Assembly: GCA_023426365.1 (NCBI GenBank)
Contig: JAFAAW010000098.1
Location: forward strand, 1-43,774
Direction: 5' to 3'
Length of the DNA: 43,774 nt
DNA from: Pseudomonadota bacterium
GTDB taxonomy: Bacteria > Pseudomonadota > Alphaproteobacteria > Rhodospirillales > Magnetospirillaceae
Shown here: piece by piece, positions 7,181-14,666 of the stretch
How the letters are laid out: each line of letters starts with the position of its first letter
Position numbering within the stretch: position 1 is the first letter of the stretch
Program-made: the position numbers and the translations under genes
The notes under the pieces: model-generated
Seen by the model: only the letters and a program-made list of their open reading frames with translations
What the model was told of the DNA's origin: nothing
Databases searched by the model: none

Positions 7181-7220
7181 ACCATCGACAAACCGCAGAG
7201 TTCTGCGGCTTGTCGATGGT
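7181..7220. repeat. 40-nt inverted repeat touching the tRNA 3' end (att/terminator)
   Basis: ACCATCGACAA (7181-7191) pairs with TTGTCGATGGT (7210-7220), and CCGCAGA (7193-7199) with TCTGCGG (7202-7208); one mismatch separates them. The right arm includes the ACCA end of tRNA-Pro (7217-7220). It could terminate the tRNA transcript, although no T-run follows on the minus strand, or form part of the attachment region where the integrase acts. Confidence 0.7.
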
Positions 7221-7293
7221 CGGAGTGAGAGGATTCGAACCTCCGGCCCCTGCCTCCCGAAGACAGTGCTCTACCAGGCTGAGCTACACTCCG
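7217..7293 (-). tRNA. tRNA-Pro (CGG)
   Basis: Read on the minus strand, a complete cloverleaf is visible. The acceptor CGGAGTG/CACTCCG is perfect, the D stem is GCTC/GAGC, and the anticodon stem CTGTC/GGCAG has loop TTCGGGA, giving anticodon CGG. The T arm is GGAGG-TTCGAAT-CCTCT, the discriminator is A and the CCA is encoded. It is the integration target of the element at its left: the 3' half is the usual crossover site. I found no second copy of the 3' segment to the left within the window, so the distal attachment site lies outside. Confidence 0.95.
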
Positions 7294-7312
7294 GTCGCCT
7301 GCGAGGCGCTTC

Positions 7313-7756
7313 TTATAGCGCCAACCTCCGCGCTGTGCAAAGGGATTTTGCGACCTTTTTCGCAGGATTTTCACCGGACGGCGCAGCCGCCGAATTATCA
7401 TGAAATATCAACAACTCCGGGCGCATCAGCGCATGGCGCAGCCGTTCCCACGGCAGGAATTCCTGGGAATTTTCCCCCGCCCGCGCGGTCAGGCCGTGGG
7501 CCGAAACCCGCAAAACCGCCACCTCGACGGTGGGGGCGCGGCCGATGCCGCGAAGCGTCAGGCGCTGGCCGGGACGAAACAGGGCGTCAAGGCGAACCAC
7601 CTTGGCGGGATTTGCGCGATGGGGGGTGAAGATGTCGTGCATGGGGACCGGGCACAACGTGCCTTCGGCGCAATCCAGCCGCACCATGCCGGCCGAGCCG
7701 AAATCATCGCGCCCATAGCCATAGCGCCGCACCAGAATGTCCCTGAGAGTTGCCAT
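7313..7756 (-). CDS. Hypothetical protein, 147 aa
   Basis: Start ATG 7756 is supported by GGAGG nine bases upstream, and the frame ends 20 bp before tRNA-Pro. The protein begins MATLRDILVRRYGYGRDDFG and has alternating beta-type stretches (MVRLDCAEGTLCPVPMHDIF, PTVEVAVLRVSAHGLTAR). It has a basic Ala-rich C-terminus and no membrane segment. I do not recognise a family. GC-rich codon use matches the host genes, so it belongs to the chromosome side of the integration site. Confidence 0.7.
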   Translation of the reverse strand: MATLRDILVRRYGYGRDDFGSAGMVRLDCAEGTLCPVPMHDIFTPHRANPAKVVRLDALFRPGQRLTLRGIGRAPTVEVAVLRVSAHGLTARAGENSQEFLPWERLRHALMRPELLIFHDNSAAAPSGENPAKKVAKSLCTARRLAL

Positions 7757-7871
7757 GCGCCCACACCTCCGCGCCGTCCATGCCTTGATGTGATGTGGGG
7801 GCGATTGTCGGCCGCCGCGAGAGCGCAGAAATTTATTGCCGCCCGCCCCCTCCTGTCGCAGCATCGCCGCC

Positions 7872-8471
7872 ATGCGCATCTGCTTCATCGGCGACAGTTT
7901 CGTCAACGGCACCAACGACCCGGACTGCCTGGGCTGGGTGGGCCGCGTGGCGGCCGAAACCCGCCGCCGGGGCATCGACCTGACCGTGTACAATCTGGGC
8001 ATCCGCCGCGACACCAGCGCCGACATCGCCGCCCGCTGGCAGGCCGAGTGCCGGCCCCGCCTGCCGCCGGACATGCCGGGGCTGCTGGTGTTCTCGTTTG
8101 GCGTCAACGATTGCAGCGACGAGGCGCCGGGACGCCCGCGCGTTCCCGCCGCCACCAGCCTGGGGCACGCCGGCGCCGTTCTGTCGGCCGCGTCGCGACT
8201 TCGCCCCACCCTGATGGTCGGCCCGCCCCCCATCGACGACGATGGCGTCAATGCCCGCATCGCCGCCCTGGTGCCGACGCTGGCGGCACTGTGCGCCGAG
8301 CTGGCGGTGCCGTTCCTCGACGTCTTTGCCGCGCTGTCGGCCGATCCGGTCTGGCGGGCCGAGGTGGCCGCCCATGACGGCGCCCATCCGGGGGCGGCCG
8401 GCTATGCCGCGCTGGCCGAACTGGTGGCGGCCTGGCCCGCCTGGTGGCAGGCAGTCGGCGCATCCCCCTGA
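7872..8471 (+). CDS. SGNH/GDSL-family hydrolase
   Basis: The 199-aa product has the SGNH blocks: GDSF at about residues 7-10 (block I, catalytic Ser), GVND near 78 (block III) and DGAHPGAAGY near 175 (block V, catalytic Asp and His). These esterases or lipases use a Ser-His-Asp triad on acyl esters or acetylated sugars; the substrate is not predictable. There is no signal peptide, so it is probably cytoplasmic. The start MRICFIGDSF places block I at the N-terminus, as is normal for the family. It is divergently oriented from the 147-aa gene, with 115 bp between starts. Confidence 0.85.
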   Translation: MRICFIGDSFVNGTNDPDCLGWVGRVAAETRRRGIDLTVYNLGIRRDTSADIAARWQAECRPRLPPDMPGLLVFSFGVNDCSDEAPGRPRVPAATSLGHAGAVLSAASRLRPTLMVGPPPIDDDGVNARIAALVPTLAALCAELAVPFLDVFAALSADPVWRAEVAAHDGAHPGAAGYAALAELVAAWPAWWQAVGASP

Positions 8472-8527
8472 CCCGCATTGCCCCGCCCGGCCCCCGCATG
8501 CCGCGTGCGCTCGACCGGCCCGCTATG

Positions 8528-8557
8528 GCAACGCGCCTTGACCATGAGGCGCGTTGC
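8528..8557. terminator. Hairpin between convergent genes (possible terminator)
   Basis: GCAACGCGCC (8528-8537) pairs perfectly with GGCGCGTTGC (8548-8557) around a 10-nt loop. It lies between the convergent SGNH hydrolase and GntR genes and could serve both strands, but T-runs are short. Confidence 0.5.
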
Positions 8558-8656
8558 TCTGACGCCCATTTCGGGCGCGGCCAAGCCGCCGGCGGCGCTC
8601 GGCGAGGGCAAAAATGACAAGCGGTAGACCGTGATGCACATGTTGGGCAGCACGGT

Positions 8657-9385
8657 TTAACGGATCACGCTTTGAAACTGAAAGGCGGCGGCCGGCGCCC
8701 GCACCCGCCGCCATTCGAGCGGCTGGCGATCATAGCCACGGGTCAGCCGGTCGATCACCACCACCGGCTGGCCGGCGGGCACGCCGACCAGCGTGGCATG
8801 CTCGGGTCCCACCGCCTCGGCGGTCAGGGTTTCCTCGGCGGTGGCGACCATCTGCCCGCACAGGCGCTCGAACGCCGGATACAGGTCGTTGCCGATGGCC
8901 GCCAGATCCACCGTCAGCATGGCGGCGAACCGCGCCCTGGGCAGCCAGATCTCCTCGCCGCGCAGGATGTGGCGATCCACCAATTTTTGCCGCACCAGCC
9001 GGATGCAGTCTTCCCCCACCGGCAGGCCCAGCCGGTCCGCCACCTCGGCCGGCGCCTTCAGGGCGGCGCGCTCCAGGATGCGGCTGACCAGGGCCGGCGC
9101 CGCCCCCGGTTCCAGCCCGGGAATGCGCAGGCAGCGCAAAAGCGAACGATCGAAACTGGGACGCCGAACGAAGGTGCCGCGCCCATGGGCGCGCTCCACC
9201 AGCCCTTCGGCCACCAGCACGTCGATGGCATGGCGCACCGTGCCCACCGCCACCCCATGGCTGGCGGCCAGTTCGGCCTCGGAGGGAATGGCCTCGCCCG
9301 GCTTCCAGCGCTGGGCCGCGATGCCGGCGGCGATCTGGTCGCGCAGCCGCTGATAGCGCGGCAGACGGTCGTCGATGAGGTTCAT
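8657..9385 (-). CDS. GntR-family regulator with UTRA domain (HutC subfamily)
   Basis: The 242-aa product has an N-terminal winged helix (about 1-72: LPRYQRLRDQIAAGI, GEAIPSEAELAASHGVAVGT, then VERAHGRGTFVRR). It continues into a UTRA ligand-binding domain (about 90-240, with the typical endings LTAEAVGP, GQPVVVIDRLTRG and PLEWRRVRAPAAAF-x-F). HutC-type proteins usually repress catabolic operons and their own gene in response to a small metabolite. No obvious target operon is adjacent. A perfect palindrome lies 21 bp upstream of the start and is a candidate autoregulatory operator. Confidence 0.88.
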   Translation of the reverse strand: MNLIDDRLPRYQRLRDQIAAGIAAQRWKPGEAIPSEAELAASHGVAVGTVRHAIDVLVAEGLVERAHGRGTFVRRPSFDRSLLRCLRIPGLEPGAAPALVSRILERAALKAPAEVADRLGLPVGEDCIRLVRQKLVDRHILRGEEIWLPRARFAAMLTVDLAAIGNDLYPAFERLCGQMVATAEETLTAEAVGPEHATLVGVPAGQPVVVIDRLTRGYDRQPLEWRRVRAPAAAFQFQSVIR

Positions 9386-9405
9386 GCTCCCCCGCCCCCA
9401 TTCAC

Positions 9406-9417
9406 TCCTCTAGAGGA
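9406..9417. promoter_or_regulatory. Candidate GntR operator palindrome
   Basis: TCCTCTAGAGGA is a perfect 12-bp palindrome 21 bp upstream of the GntR start codon. GntR dimers bind short palindromes of this kind, and the position would allow autorepression. The assignment rests on position alone. Confidence 0.4.
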
Positions 9418-9479
9418 TTGATGGAACGCCCACCCCCGGCGATTGTCAAGGCGGCGGCCGCGCTGACCGCCCGGCAAAG

Positions 9480-9508
9480 AAAAACCCCCGCCGGTTTCCC
9501 GGCGGGGG
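9480..9508 (-). terminator. glnA rho-independent terminator
   Basis: Read leftward, CCCCCGCCGG / CCGGCGGGGG (plus coordinates 9485-9494 and 9499-9508) forms a perfect 10-bp stem. On the minus strand it is followed by TTTTTCTTT, an ideal U-tract. It lies about 50 bp beyond the glnA stop. Confidence 0.92.
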
Positions 9509-9556
9509 CTTTCCCAGATCGTGACAACCGCCGCGACCGTTTCCAGAAGGCTCGGA

Positions 9557-10969
9557 TTAGACCGAGTAATACATCTGGAATTCGACCGGGTGCGGGGTGT
9601 GCTCGAACTTGAACACTTCCTCGTACTTCAGCTCGATATAGGCCTCGATGAAGTCCTTGGAGAACACGTCGCCCTTGAGCAGGAAGTCGTGGTCGGCGCG
9701 CAGGTTCTCGAGCGCCTCACGCAGGCTGCCGCACACGGTCGGAACCTGCTTCAGCTCCTCGGGGGGCAGATCGTACAGGTTCTTGTCCATGGCCTCGCCG
9801 GGATGGGTCTTGTTGGCGATGCCGTCCAGGCCGGCCATCAGCATGGCGGCGAAGGCCAGGTAGGGGTTGGCACCCGGATCGGGGAAGCGGATCTCGACGC
9901 GCTTGGCCTTCGGGCTGGTCGCGTAGGGGATACGGCAGGAGGCCGAGCGGTTGCGGGCCGAATAGGCCAGCAGCACCGGCGCCTCGAAGCCCGGGATCAG
10001 GCGCTTGTACGAGTTGGTCAGCGGGTTGGTGAAGGCGTTGAGCGCCTTGGCATGCTTGATGATGCCGCCGATGTAGTACAGCGCGGTGTCCGACAGGTCG
10101 GCATAGCCCGAACCGGCGAACAGGGGCTTGCCGGCCTTCCAGATGGACTGGTGCACGTGCATGCCCGAGCCGTTGTCGCCATAGATCGGCTTCGGCATGA
10201 AGGTCGCGGTCTTGCCGTAGGACGCGGCCACGTTGTGGACCACGTACTTGTAGATCTGCATCCAGTCGGCGGCCTGAACCATGGTGCCGAACTTGCAGCC
10301 CAGCTCGTGCTGCGACGAGGCCACTTCGTGGTGGTGCTTCTCGATGGGCAGGCCCATCTCGCCCATCACGGTCAGCATCTCGGCGCGCATGTCCACATGG
10401 GCATCCACCGGCGGAACCGGGAAGTAGCCGCCCTTGACGCCCGGACGGTGGCCCAGGTTGCCTTCCGAGAAATCCTTGGCCGAGGATTCGGCGCCGTCTT
10501 CCGACGACAGCTCGTAATAGCCCTTGTTCATGCCGACGGCGAACTTGACGTCGTCGAACACGAAGAACTCGGCCTCGGGACCGAAGAAGGCGGTGTCGCC
10601 CACGCCCGATTCGACCACGTACTTCTCGGCGCGCTTGGCGATCGAGCGCGGGTCGCGGTCATAAAGCTGGCCGGTGGCCGGCTCGACGATGTCGCAGGTG
10701 ATGATCAACTGCGCCTGGGCGGCGAACGGGTCCATGACCGCGGTCGAGCAGTCGGGCATCAGGATCATGTCGGACTGGTCGATGGACTTCCAGCCGGCGA
10801 TCGAGGAACCGTCGAACATGATGCCCTCGGTCAGCAGGCCCTCATCGACCGTGCAGACGTGCTGAGCGGTGTGCTGCCACTTGCCCTTGGGATCGGTGAA
10901 GCGGAAATCGACGTACTTAACGTCGTGCTCCTTGATCAAATCGAGGACTTTCTTGACGTCGTCGGCCAT
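9557..10969 (-). CDS. glnA: Glutamine synthetase type I
   Basis: The 470-aa GSI has all signature regions: FDGSSIAGW, the metal-binding FFGPEAEFFVFD, KGGYFPVPP, the ATP-binding KPIYGDNGSGMHVHQS, NRSASCRIP and the adenylylation loop NLYDLPPEE, in which the Tyr is the GlnE target. It makes glutamine from glutamate, ammonia and ATP as a cytoplasmic dodecamer. ATG 10969 is preferred over GTG 10975 because AGGA is then nine bases upstream. It follows glnB by 58 bp, forming the usual alphaproteobacterial glnBA operon. It is expected to be nitrogen-controlled through the sigma-54 promoter before glnB and by reversible adenylylation. Confidence 0.98.
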   Translation of the reverse strand: MADDVKKVLDLIKEHDVKYVDFRFTDPKGKWQHTAQHVCTVDEGLLTEGIMFDGSSIAGWKSIDQSDMILMPDCSTAVMDPFAAQAQLIITCDIVEPATGQLYDRDPRSIAKRAEKYVVESGVGDTAFFGPEAEFFVFDDVKFAVGMNKGYYELSSEDGAESSAKDFSEGNLGHRPGVKGGYFPVPPVDAHVDMRAEMLTVMGEMGLPIEKHHHEVASSQHELGCKFGTMVQAADWMQIYKYVVHNVAASYGKTATFMPKPIYGDNGSGMHVHQSIWKAGKPLFAGSGYADLSDTALYYIGGIIKHAKALNAFTNPLTNSYKRLIPGFEAPVLLAYSARNRSASCRIPYATSPKAKRVEIRFPDPGANPYLAFAAMLMAGLDGIANKTHPGEAMDKNLYDLPPEELKQVPTVCGSLREALENLRADHDFLLKGDVFSKDFIEAYIELKYEEVFKFEHTPHPVEFQMYYSV

Positions 10970-11027
10970 GGTCACAGTTCCTGAACAGTTGGGATGTTGA
11001 TAAGCGTCTTGCCGAGGTCGGCAGGCC

Positions 11028-11366
11028 TTAGATGGCGTCGCTGCCGCGCTCGCCGGTACGGATACGGATCGCTTCCTCGACCGAGGAGATGAAGATCTTG
11101 CCGTCGCCGATGCGACCGGTGTGAGCCGCCTGCTGGATGGCTTCCACCGCGCGTTCGACGAGGTTGTCCTCGATGACCAGCTCGATCTTCACCTTGGGCA
11201 GGAAATCCACCACGTACTCGGCGCCGCGATAGAGTTCGGTATGACCCTTCTGGCGGCCAAAGCCCTTGGCCTCGGTGACGGTCAGACCCTGCAGACCAAC
11301 TTCGTGCAGGGCTTCCTTCACCTCGTCGAGCTTGAAGGGCTTGATGATCGCTTCGATCTTCTTCAT
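11028..11366 (-). CDS. glnB: Nitrogen regulatory protein PII
   Basis: The 112-aa protein is a standard PII signal transducer. It starts MKKIEAIIKPFKLDEVKEAL, has Tyr51 in the T-loop (TELYRGAEYVVDFLPK) for uridylylation by GlnD, and has the C-terminal signature GRIGDGKIFI and IRIRTGERG. Trimeric PII senses 2-oxoglutarate and ATP/ADP and controls GlnE, NtrB and other targets. ATG 11366 corresponds to the family start, although the frame is open further upstream. It is the first gene of the glnBA operon and has a clear sigma-54 promoter. Confidence 0.98.
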   Translation of the reverse strand: MKKIEAIIKPFKLDEVKEALHEVGLQGLTVTEAKGFGRQKGHTELYRGAEYVVDFLPKVKIELVIEDNLVERAVEAIQQAAHTGRIGDGKIFISSVEEAIRIRTGERGSDAI

Positions 11367-11418
11367 GAAACCGCGTCTCTCGAAAAGCGTGGAACCAGCG
11401 TCAAGCGCGAACATCATT

Positions 11419-11435
11419 TAGCACGGGGCGTGCCA
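11419..11435 (-). promoter_or_regulatory. Sigma-54 promoter of glnBA
   Basis: On the minus strand the sequence is TGGCACG-CCCC-GTGCTA, matching the RpoN consensus TGGCACG-N4-TTGC(A/T) closely. The invariant GG and GC dinucleotides are separated by the required 10 bp. Transcription would start near 11410, leaving a leader of about 45 nt before glnB. NtrC activation is expected, but I could not assign an NtrC site with confidence. Confidence 0.82.
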
Positions 11436-11598
11436 ATTGGGCCATGGGGAAAACAGTGGGCTTTTCCGGCTGAAACCCGCAGAAATGCCCGTTTGCAAGG
11501 CACCTCAGCCCAATATTTGAGCAACACCCCATCCCCTTCGGCCAGCCCGCCTTTCGTGATAGAAACGGGACCCCGGAAATCACCACGCGCACCCCGCC

Positions 11599-12771
11599 AT
11601 GGCTCACGCCAATTCGCTGTTCGCCGCCTGCGGCACCACCATTTTCGAAACCATGTCGCGCCTGGCCAATCAGCATGGGGCGGTCAATCTGGGCCAGGGC
11701 TTTCCCGAGGGCCTGGAGCCGGCCGCCCTGATCGACCGCCTGGCCGAGAGCGCCCGGTCGGGGCCGCACCAGTACCCGTCCATGATGGGCACCCCGGCGC
11801 TGCGCGCGGCGGTGGCCGCGCATGAGGCGCATTACTGGGGCCTGCGAACCGCGCCCGACATGGTCATGGTCACCTCGGGCGCCACCGAGGCGCTGGCCGC
11901 CTGCCTGTTCGGGCTGATCGAGCCGGGCGACGAGGTGGTGGTGATCGAACCGCTTTACGATTCCTATCTGCCCATCATCCGCCGCGCCGGCGGCGTGCCC
12001 CGGCTGGTGCGGGTGGAGCCGCCCCATTGGACGCTGCCGCGCGAGGCGCTGGCCGCCGCCTTCGGACCGCGCAGCCGCCTGCTGCTGCTCAACAGCCCGA
12101 CCAATCCGTGCGGCAAGGTCTATGACGCCGACGAGCTTGCCTTCATCGCCGACCTGCTGGAGCGCCATGATTGCGTTGCCATCTGCGACGAGGTGTACGA
12201 GCACCTGACCTTCGACGACCGCCGCCATCTGCCGCTGGGGGCGCTGCCCGGCATGCGCGCCCGCACGGTCAAGGTCGGCTCGGCCGGCAAGATCTTTTCC
12301 CTGACCGGATGGAAGGTGGGCTGGGTGGTGGCCGAGGCCCCGCTGCTGGCGCCCATCGCCAAGGCCCACCAGTTCCTGACCTTCACCACCCCGCCCTGCC
12401 TGCAAGAGGCGGTGGCGTGGGGGCTGGACCACCTGCGCGATTATGTGGAGGGGCTGGCCGGGGTGCTGGAACGCCGCCGCGATCGCCTGGGCGCCGGCTT
12501 GCAGGCCGCGGGCTTCGCGGTGCTGCCCACCGGCGGCAGCTATTTCCTGACCGCCGATTTCCGCCCGCTGGGCTTCGACGGCGACGACGCCGCCTTTTGC
12601 CGCCACCTCACCGAGCAGGCCGGGGTCGCCGCCATTCCGGTCGGCGCCTTCTATCAGGGCACCGCGCCGGACCATTTCGCCCGCTTCTGCTTCGCCAAGA
12701 CCGACGACGCCATCGATCGGGCGGTGGAGCGGCTGATCAATTTCTTTAGTGGACGAAAGGTGGAAAAATAG
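11599..12771 (+). CDS. Class I/II PLP-dependent aminotransferase
   Basis: The 390-aa protein is a fold-type I aminotransferase. It has NLGQGFPE near 30, TSGATEAL near 92 (phosphate-binding turn), NSPTNPCGK near 165, CDEVYEHL near 197 and the PLP lysine K231 in GSAGKIFSLTGWKVGW. The C-terminal arginine for the substrate carboxylate is probably in ARFCFAK. This pattern is closest to the methionine/kynurenine/DapC-like branch; the exact substrate is uncertain. It diverges from glnB with about 230 bp between starts and ends 49 bp before tRNA-His. Confidence 0.9.
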   Translation: MAHANSLFAACGTTIFETMSRLANQHGAVNLGQGFPEGLEPAALIDRLAESARSGPHQYPSMMGTPALRAAVAAHEAHYWGLRTAPDMVMVTSGATEALAACLFGLIEPGDEVVVIEPLYDSYLPIIRRAGGVPRLVRVEPPHWTLPREALAAAFGPRSRLLLLNSPTNPCGKVYDADELAFIADLLERHDCVAICDEVYEHLTFDDRRHLPLGALPGMRARTVKVGSAGKIFSLTGWKVGWVVAEAPLLAPIAKAHQFLTFTTPPCLQEAVAWGLDHLRDYVEGLAGVLERRRDRLGAGLQAAGFAVLPTGGSYFLTADFRPLGFDGDDAAFCRHLTEQAGVAAIPVGAFYQGTAPDHFARFCFAKTDDAIDRAVERLINFFSGRKVEK

Positions 12772-12775
12772 CCGC

Positions 12776-12805
12776 TTGACGGCAGGGGGCCGGTTTGGGT
12801 ACACA
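12776..12805 (+). promoter_or_regulatory. Probable tRNA-His promoter
   Basis: TTGACG (12776-12781, 5 of 6 at -35) is followed after 18 bp by TACACA (12800-12805), a weak -10. The tRNA starts 15-20 bp downstream, at the right distance. Confidence 0.45.
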
Positions 12806-12819
12806 TTCGGCCTCCCGGT

Positions 12820-12897
12820 GGCGGGTGTAGCTCAGTTGGTTAGAGCGCCAGGTTGTGGTCCTGGATGTCGTCGGTTCGAATCCGATCACTCGCCCCA
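12820..12897 (+). tRNA. tRNA-His (GTG)
   Basis: The acceptor is GCGGGTG/CACTCGC (one G-T pair), the D stem is GCTC/GAGC, and the anticodon stem CCAGG/CCTGG has loop TTGTGGT, giving anticodon GTG. The T arm is GTCGG-TTCGAAT-CCGAT. The histidine-specific G-1 (12820) opposite discriminator C73 (12894) is present, and CCA is encoded. Confidence 0.96.
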
Positions 12898-13231
12898 TCC
12901 CCCCTTCTCCCCATAAGCAATGATCGCCGCATCCTTCGACAGAGGGAGCGACCTATTGCTGTGCGCTTCATTAGCGCCTTGATTTCCCACATCTTTCCCC
13001 ATTCTCCGCACCTCGCTACCCCGTATTCGGTAGGGACTTGGACGCGCATTCGGGGAACCCCTACCGATTATGAACGCGGCGCTACCTCCACCAGATGGTG
13101 GGAGGCGGGGCGCCCCCTCGGATAAAAATCGCGTCAGAAGATTGAGTTCGAGCGAGGAACGCCGCACCTCCGCCGCGTCCCCATCGGATTCAAGCTGCCC
13201 GCAGGCCGTCTTCCAACGCACGGGGACTGAG
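12898..13231. other. Intergenic region with an operator-like inverted repeat
   Basis: No gene is supported in these 334 bases. TCGGTAGGG (13027-13035) and CCCTACCGA (13059-13067) form perfect inverted half-sites with centres 32 bp apart, about three helical turns, upstream of the response-regulator start at 13232. An imperfect hairpin (GCAAT...ATTGC) lies at about 12916-12960. Open frames crossing the tRNA and this region have no ribosome-binding sites. Confidence 0.5.
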
Positions 13232-13957
13232 ATGCAGAACGTGGAAATGCTTCTGATTGATGCCAACAAGCTGTTCCGGGAAGGGCTGAAGAAGCTGCTG
13301 GACGGCTCGTCCTTCGTGATTGCCGACGAAGCCGACAGCATGGCCGAGGGCATGCAGAGGCTGGATGCCGGGTTCAAGCCGCGAATCGCCCTGGTCGAAT
13401 TCGACGCCGGCTCCGACGATATCTCGGTGCTGCAGCAGATGCGCGAGAAGTACGCCGACCTCAAGCTGGTGGTGCTGGCGGCCAGCACCCGCAACATCCA
13501 CAACCTGGCGCGCTGCTTCGAGGCCGGCGCCGACGCCTATCTGCTCAAGAACATCTCGCCCGACGCGCTCAAGCAATCGCTCAAGCTGGTGCTGCTGGGC
13601 GAAAAGGTGTTCCCCACCCGGCTGGCGGCCATGCTGATCTCGGGCCAGGTGGACACCCAGCGCCCGGCCACCGCCTCGCCCGACCTGGAGGGGCTGAGCG
13701 AACGCGAGATCCAGATCCTGCGCTGCCTGCTGAACGGCCATCCCAACAAGGTGATCGCCAAGAAGCTCAGCATCACCGAGGCCACCGTGAAGGTGCACCT
13801 CAAGGGCGTGCTGAAGAAGATCAACGCCGCCAACCGCACCCAGGCGGCCATCTGGGCGCTGAACAACGGCCTGTCGGCCGAGAATGCCGCGCTGCCGCCG
13901 CCGCGCCGGGGCAGCGGGTCCGCCGCCGCCACGGTCGAGGCCAATACCGGACTTTGA
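13232..13957 (+). CDS. NarL/LuxR-type regulator with a non-canonical receiver (Asp to Glu)
   Basis: The 241-aa protein has a receiver domain (about 5-120) and a LuxR-type HTH (about 152-215: LSEREIQILRCLLNG, then AKKLSITEATVKVHLKGVLK). The normal phosphorylation site is altered. Aligning ALVEFDAG with the usual LLDLMMP puts Glu56 at the Asp position, the acidic pair is ID10-A11 instead of DD, and the switch Ser/Thr is Ala83. The conserved Lys106 remains. Asp-to-Glu often mimics phosphorylation, so the protein may be constitutively active or allosterically controlled (inference). ATG 13232 is the family start. The C-terminal tail is Pro/Ala-rich. A hairpin at 13970-13996 follows the stop. Confidence 0.85.
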   Translation: MQNVEMLLIDANKLFREGLKKLLDGSSFVIADEADSMAEGMQRLDAGFKPRIALVEFDAGSDDISVLQQMREKYADLKLVVLAASTRNIHNLARCFEAGADAYLLKNISPDALKQSLKLVLLGEKVFPTRLAAMLISGQVDTQRPATASPDLEGLSEREIQILRCLLNGHPNKVIAKKLSITEATVKVHLKGVLKKINAANRTQAAIWALNNGLSAENAALPPPRRGSGSAAATVEANTGL

Positions 13958-13969
13958 TACCGCCCGGCT

Positions 13970-13996
13970 GATGAACTGACCCGTTGGGCCAGTTCA
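13970..13996 (+). terminator. Weak hairpin after the atypical response regulator
   Basis: TGAACTG (13970-13976) pairs with CAGTTCA (13990-13996), with an inner CCC/GGG after one mismatch. No clear T-run follows. Confidence 0.4.
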
Positions 13997-14093
13997 TGCC
14001 GAGGCGGCGAGGCTCAGGTGCCGCTCGGGCTTGCCGGTCGGCCAATGGGCCTTCGGCGAGTCACCTCAAAGGCCGACCGGGATCACACGCAAA

Positions 14094-14117
14094 GGGCGGG
14101 GCCGCCCGGCCCCGCCC
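14094..14117 (-). terminator. Terminator of the exported-protein gene
   Basis: GGGCGGGGCC (14094-14103) pairs perfectly with GGCCCCGCCC (14108-14117). Read on the minus strand it is followed by TTT and lies 26 bp beyond the stop of the gene ending at 14143. Confidence 0.65.
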
Positions 14118-14142
14118 GCTTCCACTTTTCCTGTCCTGCCGG

Positions 14143-14589
14143 TCAATCCACCGGGCGCAAGCCGTCCAACTGGGCGACCCAGGCATCGATGGGCGGGCGG
14201 CCGGTGCCGGGGGCGGGCAGCGACGACACCACCGTTCCGGTCCAGCCATCCACCGGTGACAGCATGCCCACCCCGCCCACGCCGATCGAGATGCCGGCGG
14301 CGATGCCGCCGCGATTGATCACGTAATTGGGCTGGGGCGTGGTCACGAACGCCTGGCTGTTGTGTTCGGTGACCGACAGCAGCGAGCCGTCGGGCGCGCG
14401 CAACAGATTGCGGGGACGGTTGCCGCTGATCTGCTGGTCGATATAGGCCTGGCGATAGGCCGTACTCATGCCCACGCCGCCGCCCGCGCGATAGGAATAG
14501 GGCTGGTTGTTCCACTGCGCCCAGGCGGGCGCGGCGGCCAGCACGGCGACCAAGACCGCAGCGCCGGCACCGATGGGAAACGAAGCCAT
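14143..14589 (-). CDS. Hypothetical exported protein, 148 aa
   Basis: ATG 14589 has AGGAGG about eight bases upstream. The first 24 residues form a clear Sec signal peptide (FPIGAGAAVLVAVLAAAPAW, cleavage after AWA). The mature part has a Gly-rich N-terminus with Tyr (QPYSYRAGGGVG), a central segment with NRPRNLLRAPDGSLLSV, and a Gly-rich stretch GGIAAGISIGVGGVG. I know no function; it is probably periplasmic. The gene lies 77 bp downstream of the LuxR-type gene on the same strand. Confidence 0.75.
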   Translation of the reverse strand: MASFPIGAGAAVLVAVLAAAPAWAQWNNQPYSYRAGGGVGMSTAYRQAYIDQQISGNRPRNLLRAPDGSLLSVTEHNSQAFVTTPQPNYVINRGGIAAGISIGVGGVGMLSPVDGWTGTVVSSLPAPGTGRPPIDAWVAQLDGLRPVD

Positions 14590-14666
14590 GGCGTCACCTC
14601 CTGAACTACGCCGGGCCGGAAACAGGCTGGCCCGCCGCCCAAGGTGGGGCAGCGCCACGGCAGCCG

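Noticed and set aside
1..7216. Second copy of the tRNA-Pro 3' end as left attachment site
   Set aside because: No matching segment was found; the left end probably lies outside the window.
6094..7401. Integrase starting at 7401 (435 aa)
   Set aside because: The extra N-terminus is translation through tRNA-Pro and the inverted repeat; GTG 7092 has a ribosome-binding site and gives the normal family length.
9521..10984. Plus-strand 487-aa frame opposite glnA
   Set aside because: It mirrors glnA codon bias, being His/Gly/Val-rich, and has no independent signal.
11436..11598. NtrC binding sites upstream of the sigma-54 promoter
   Set aside because: Only a partial match (TTGCAAGGCACC) is visible, not the two-fold symmetric TGCACC-N5-GGTGCA.
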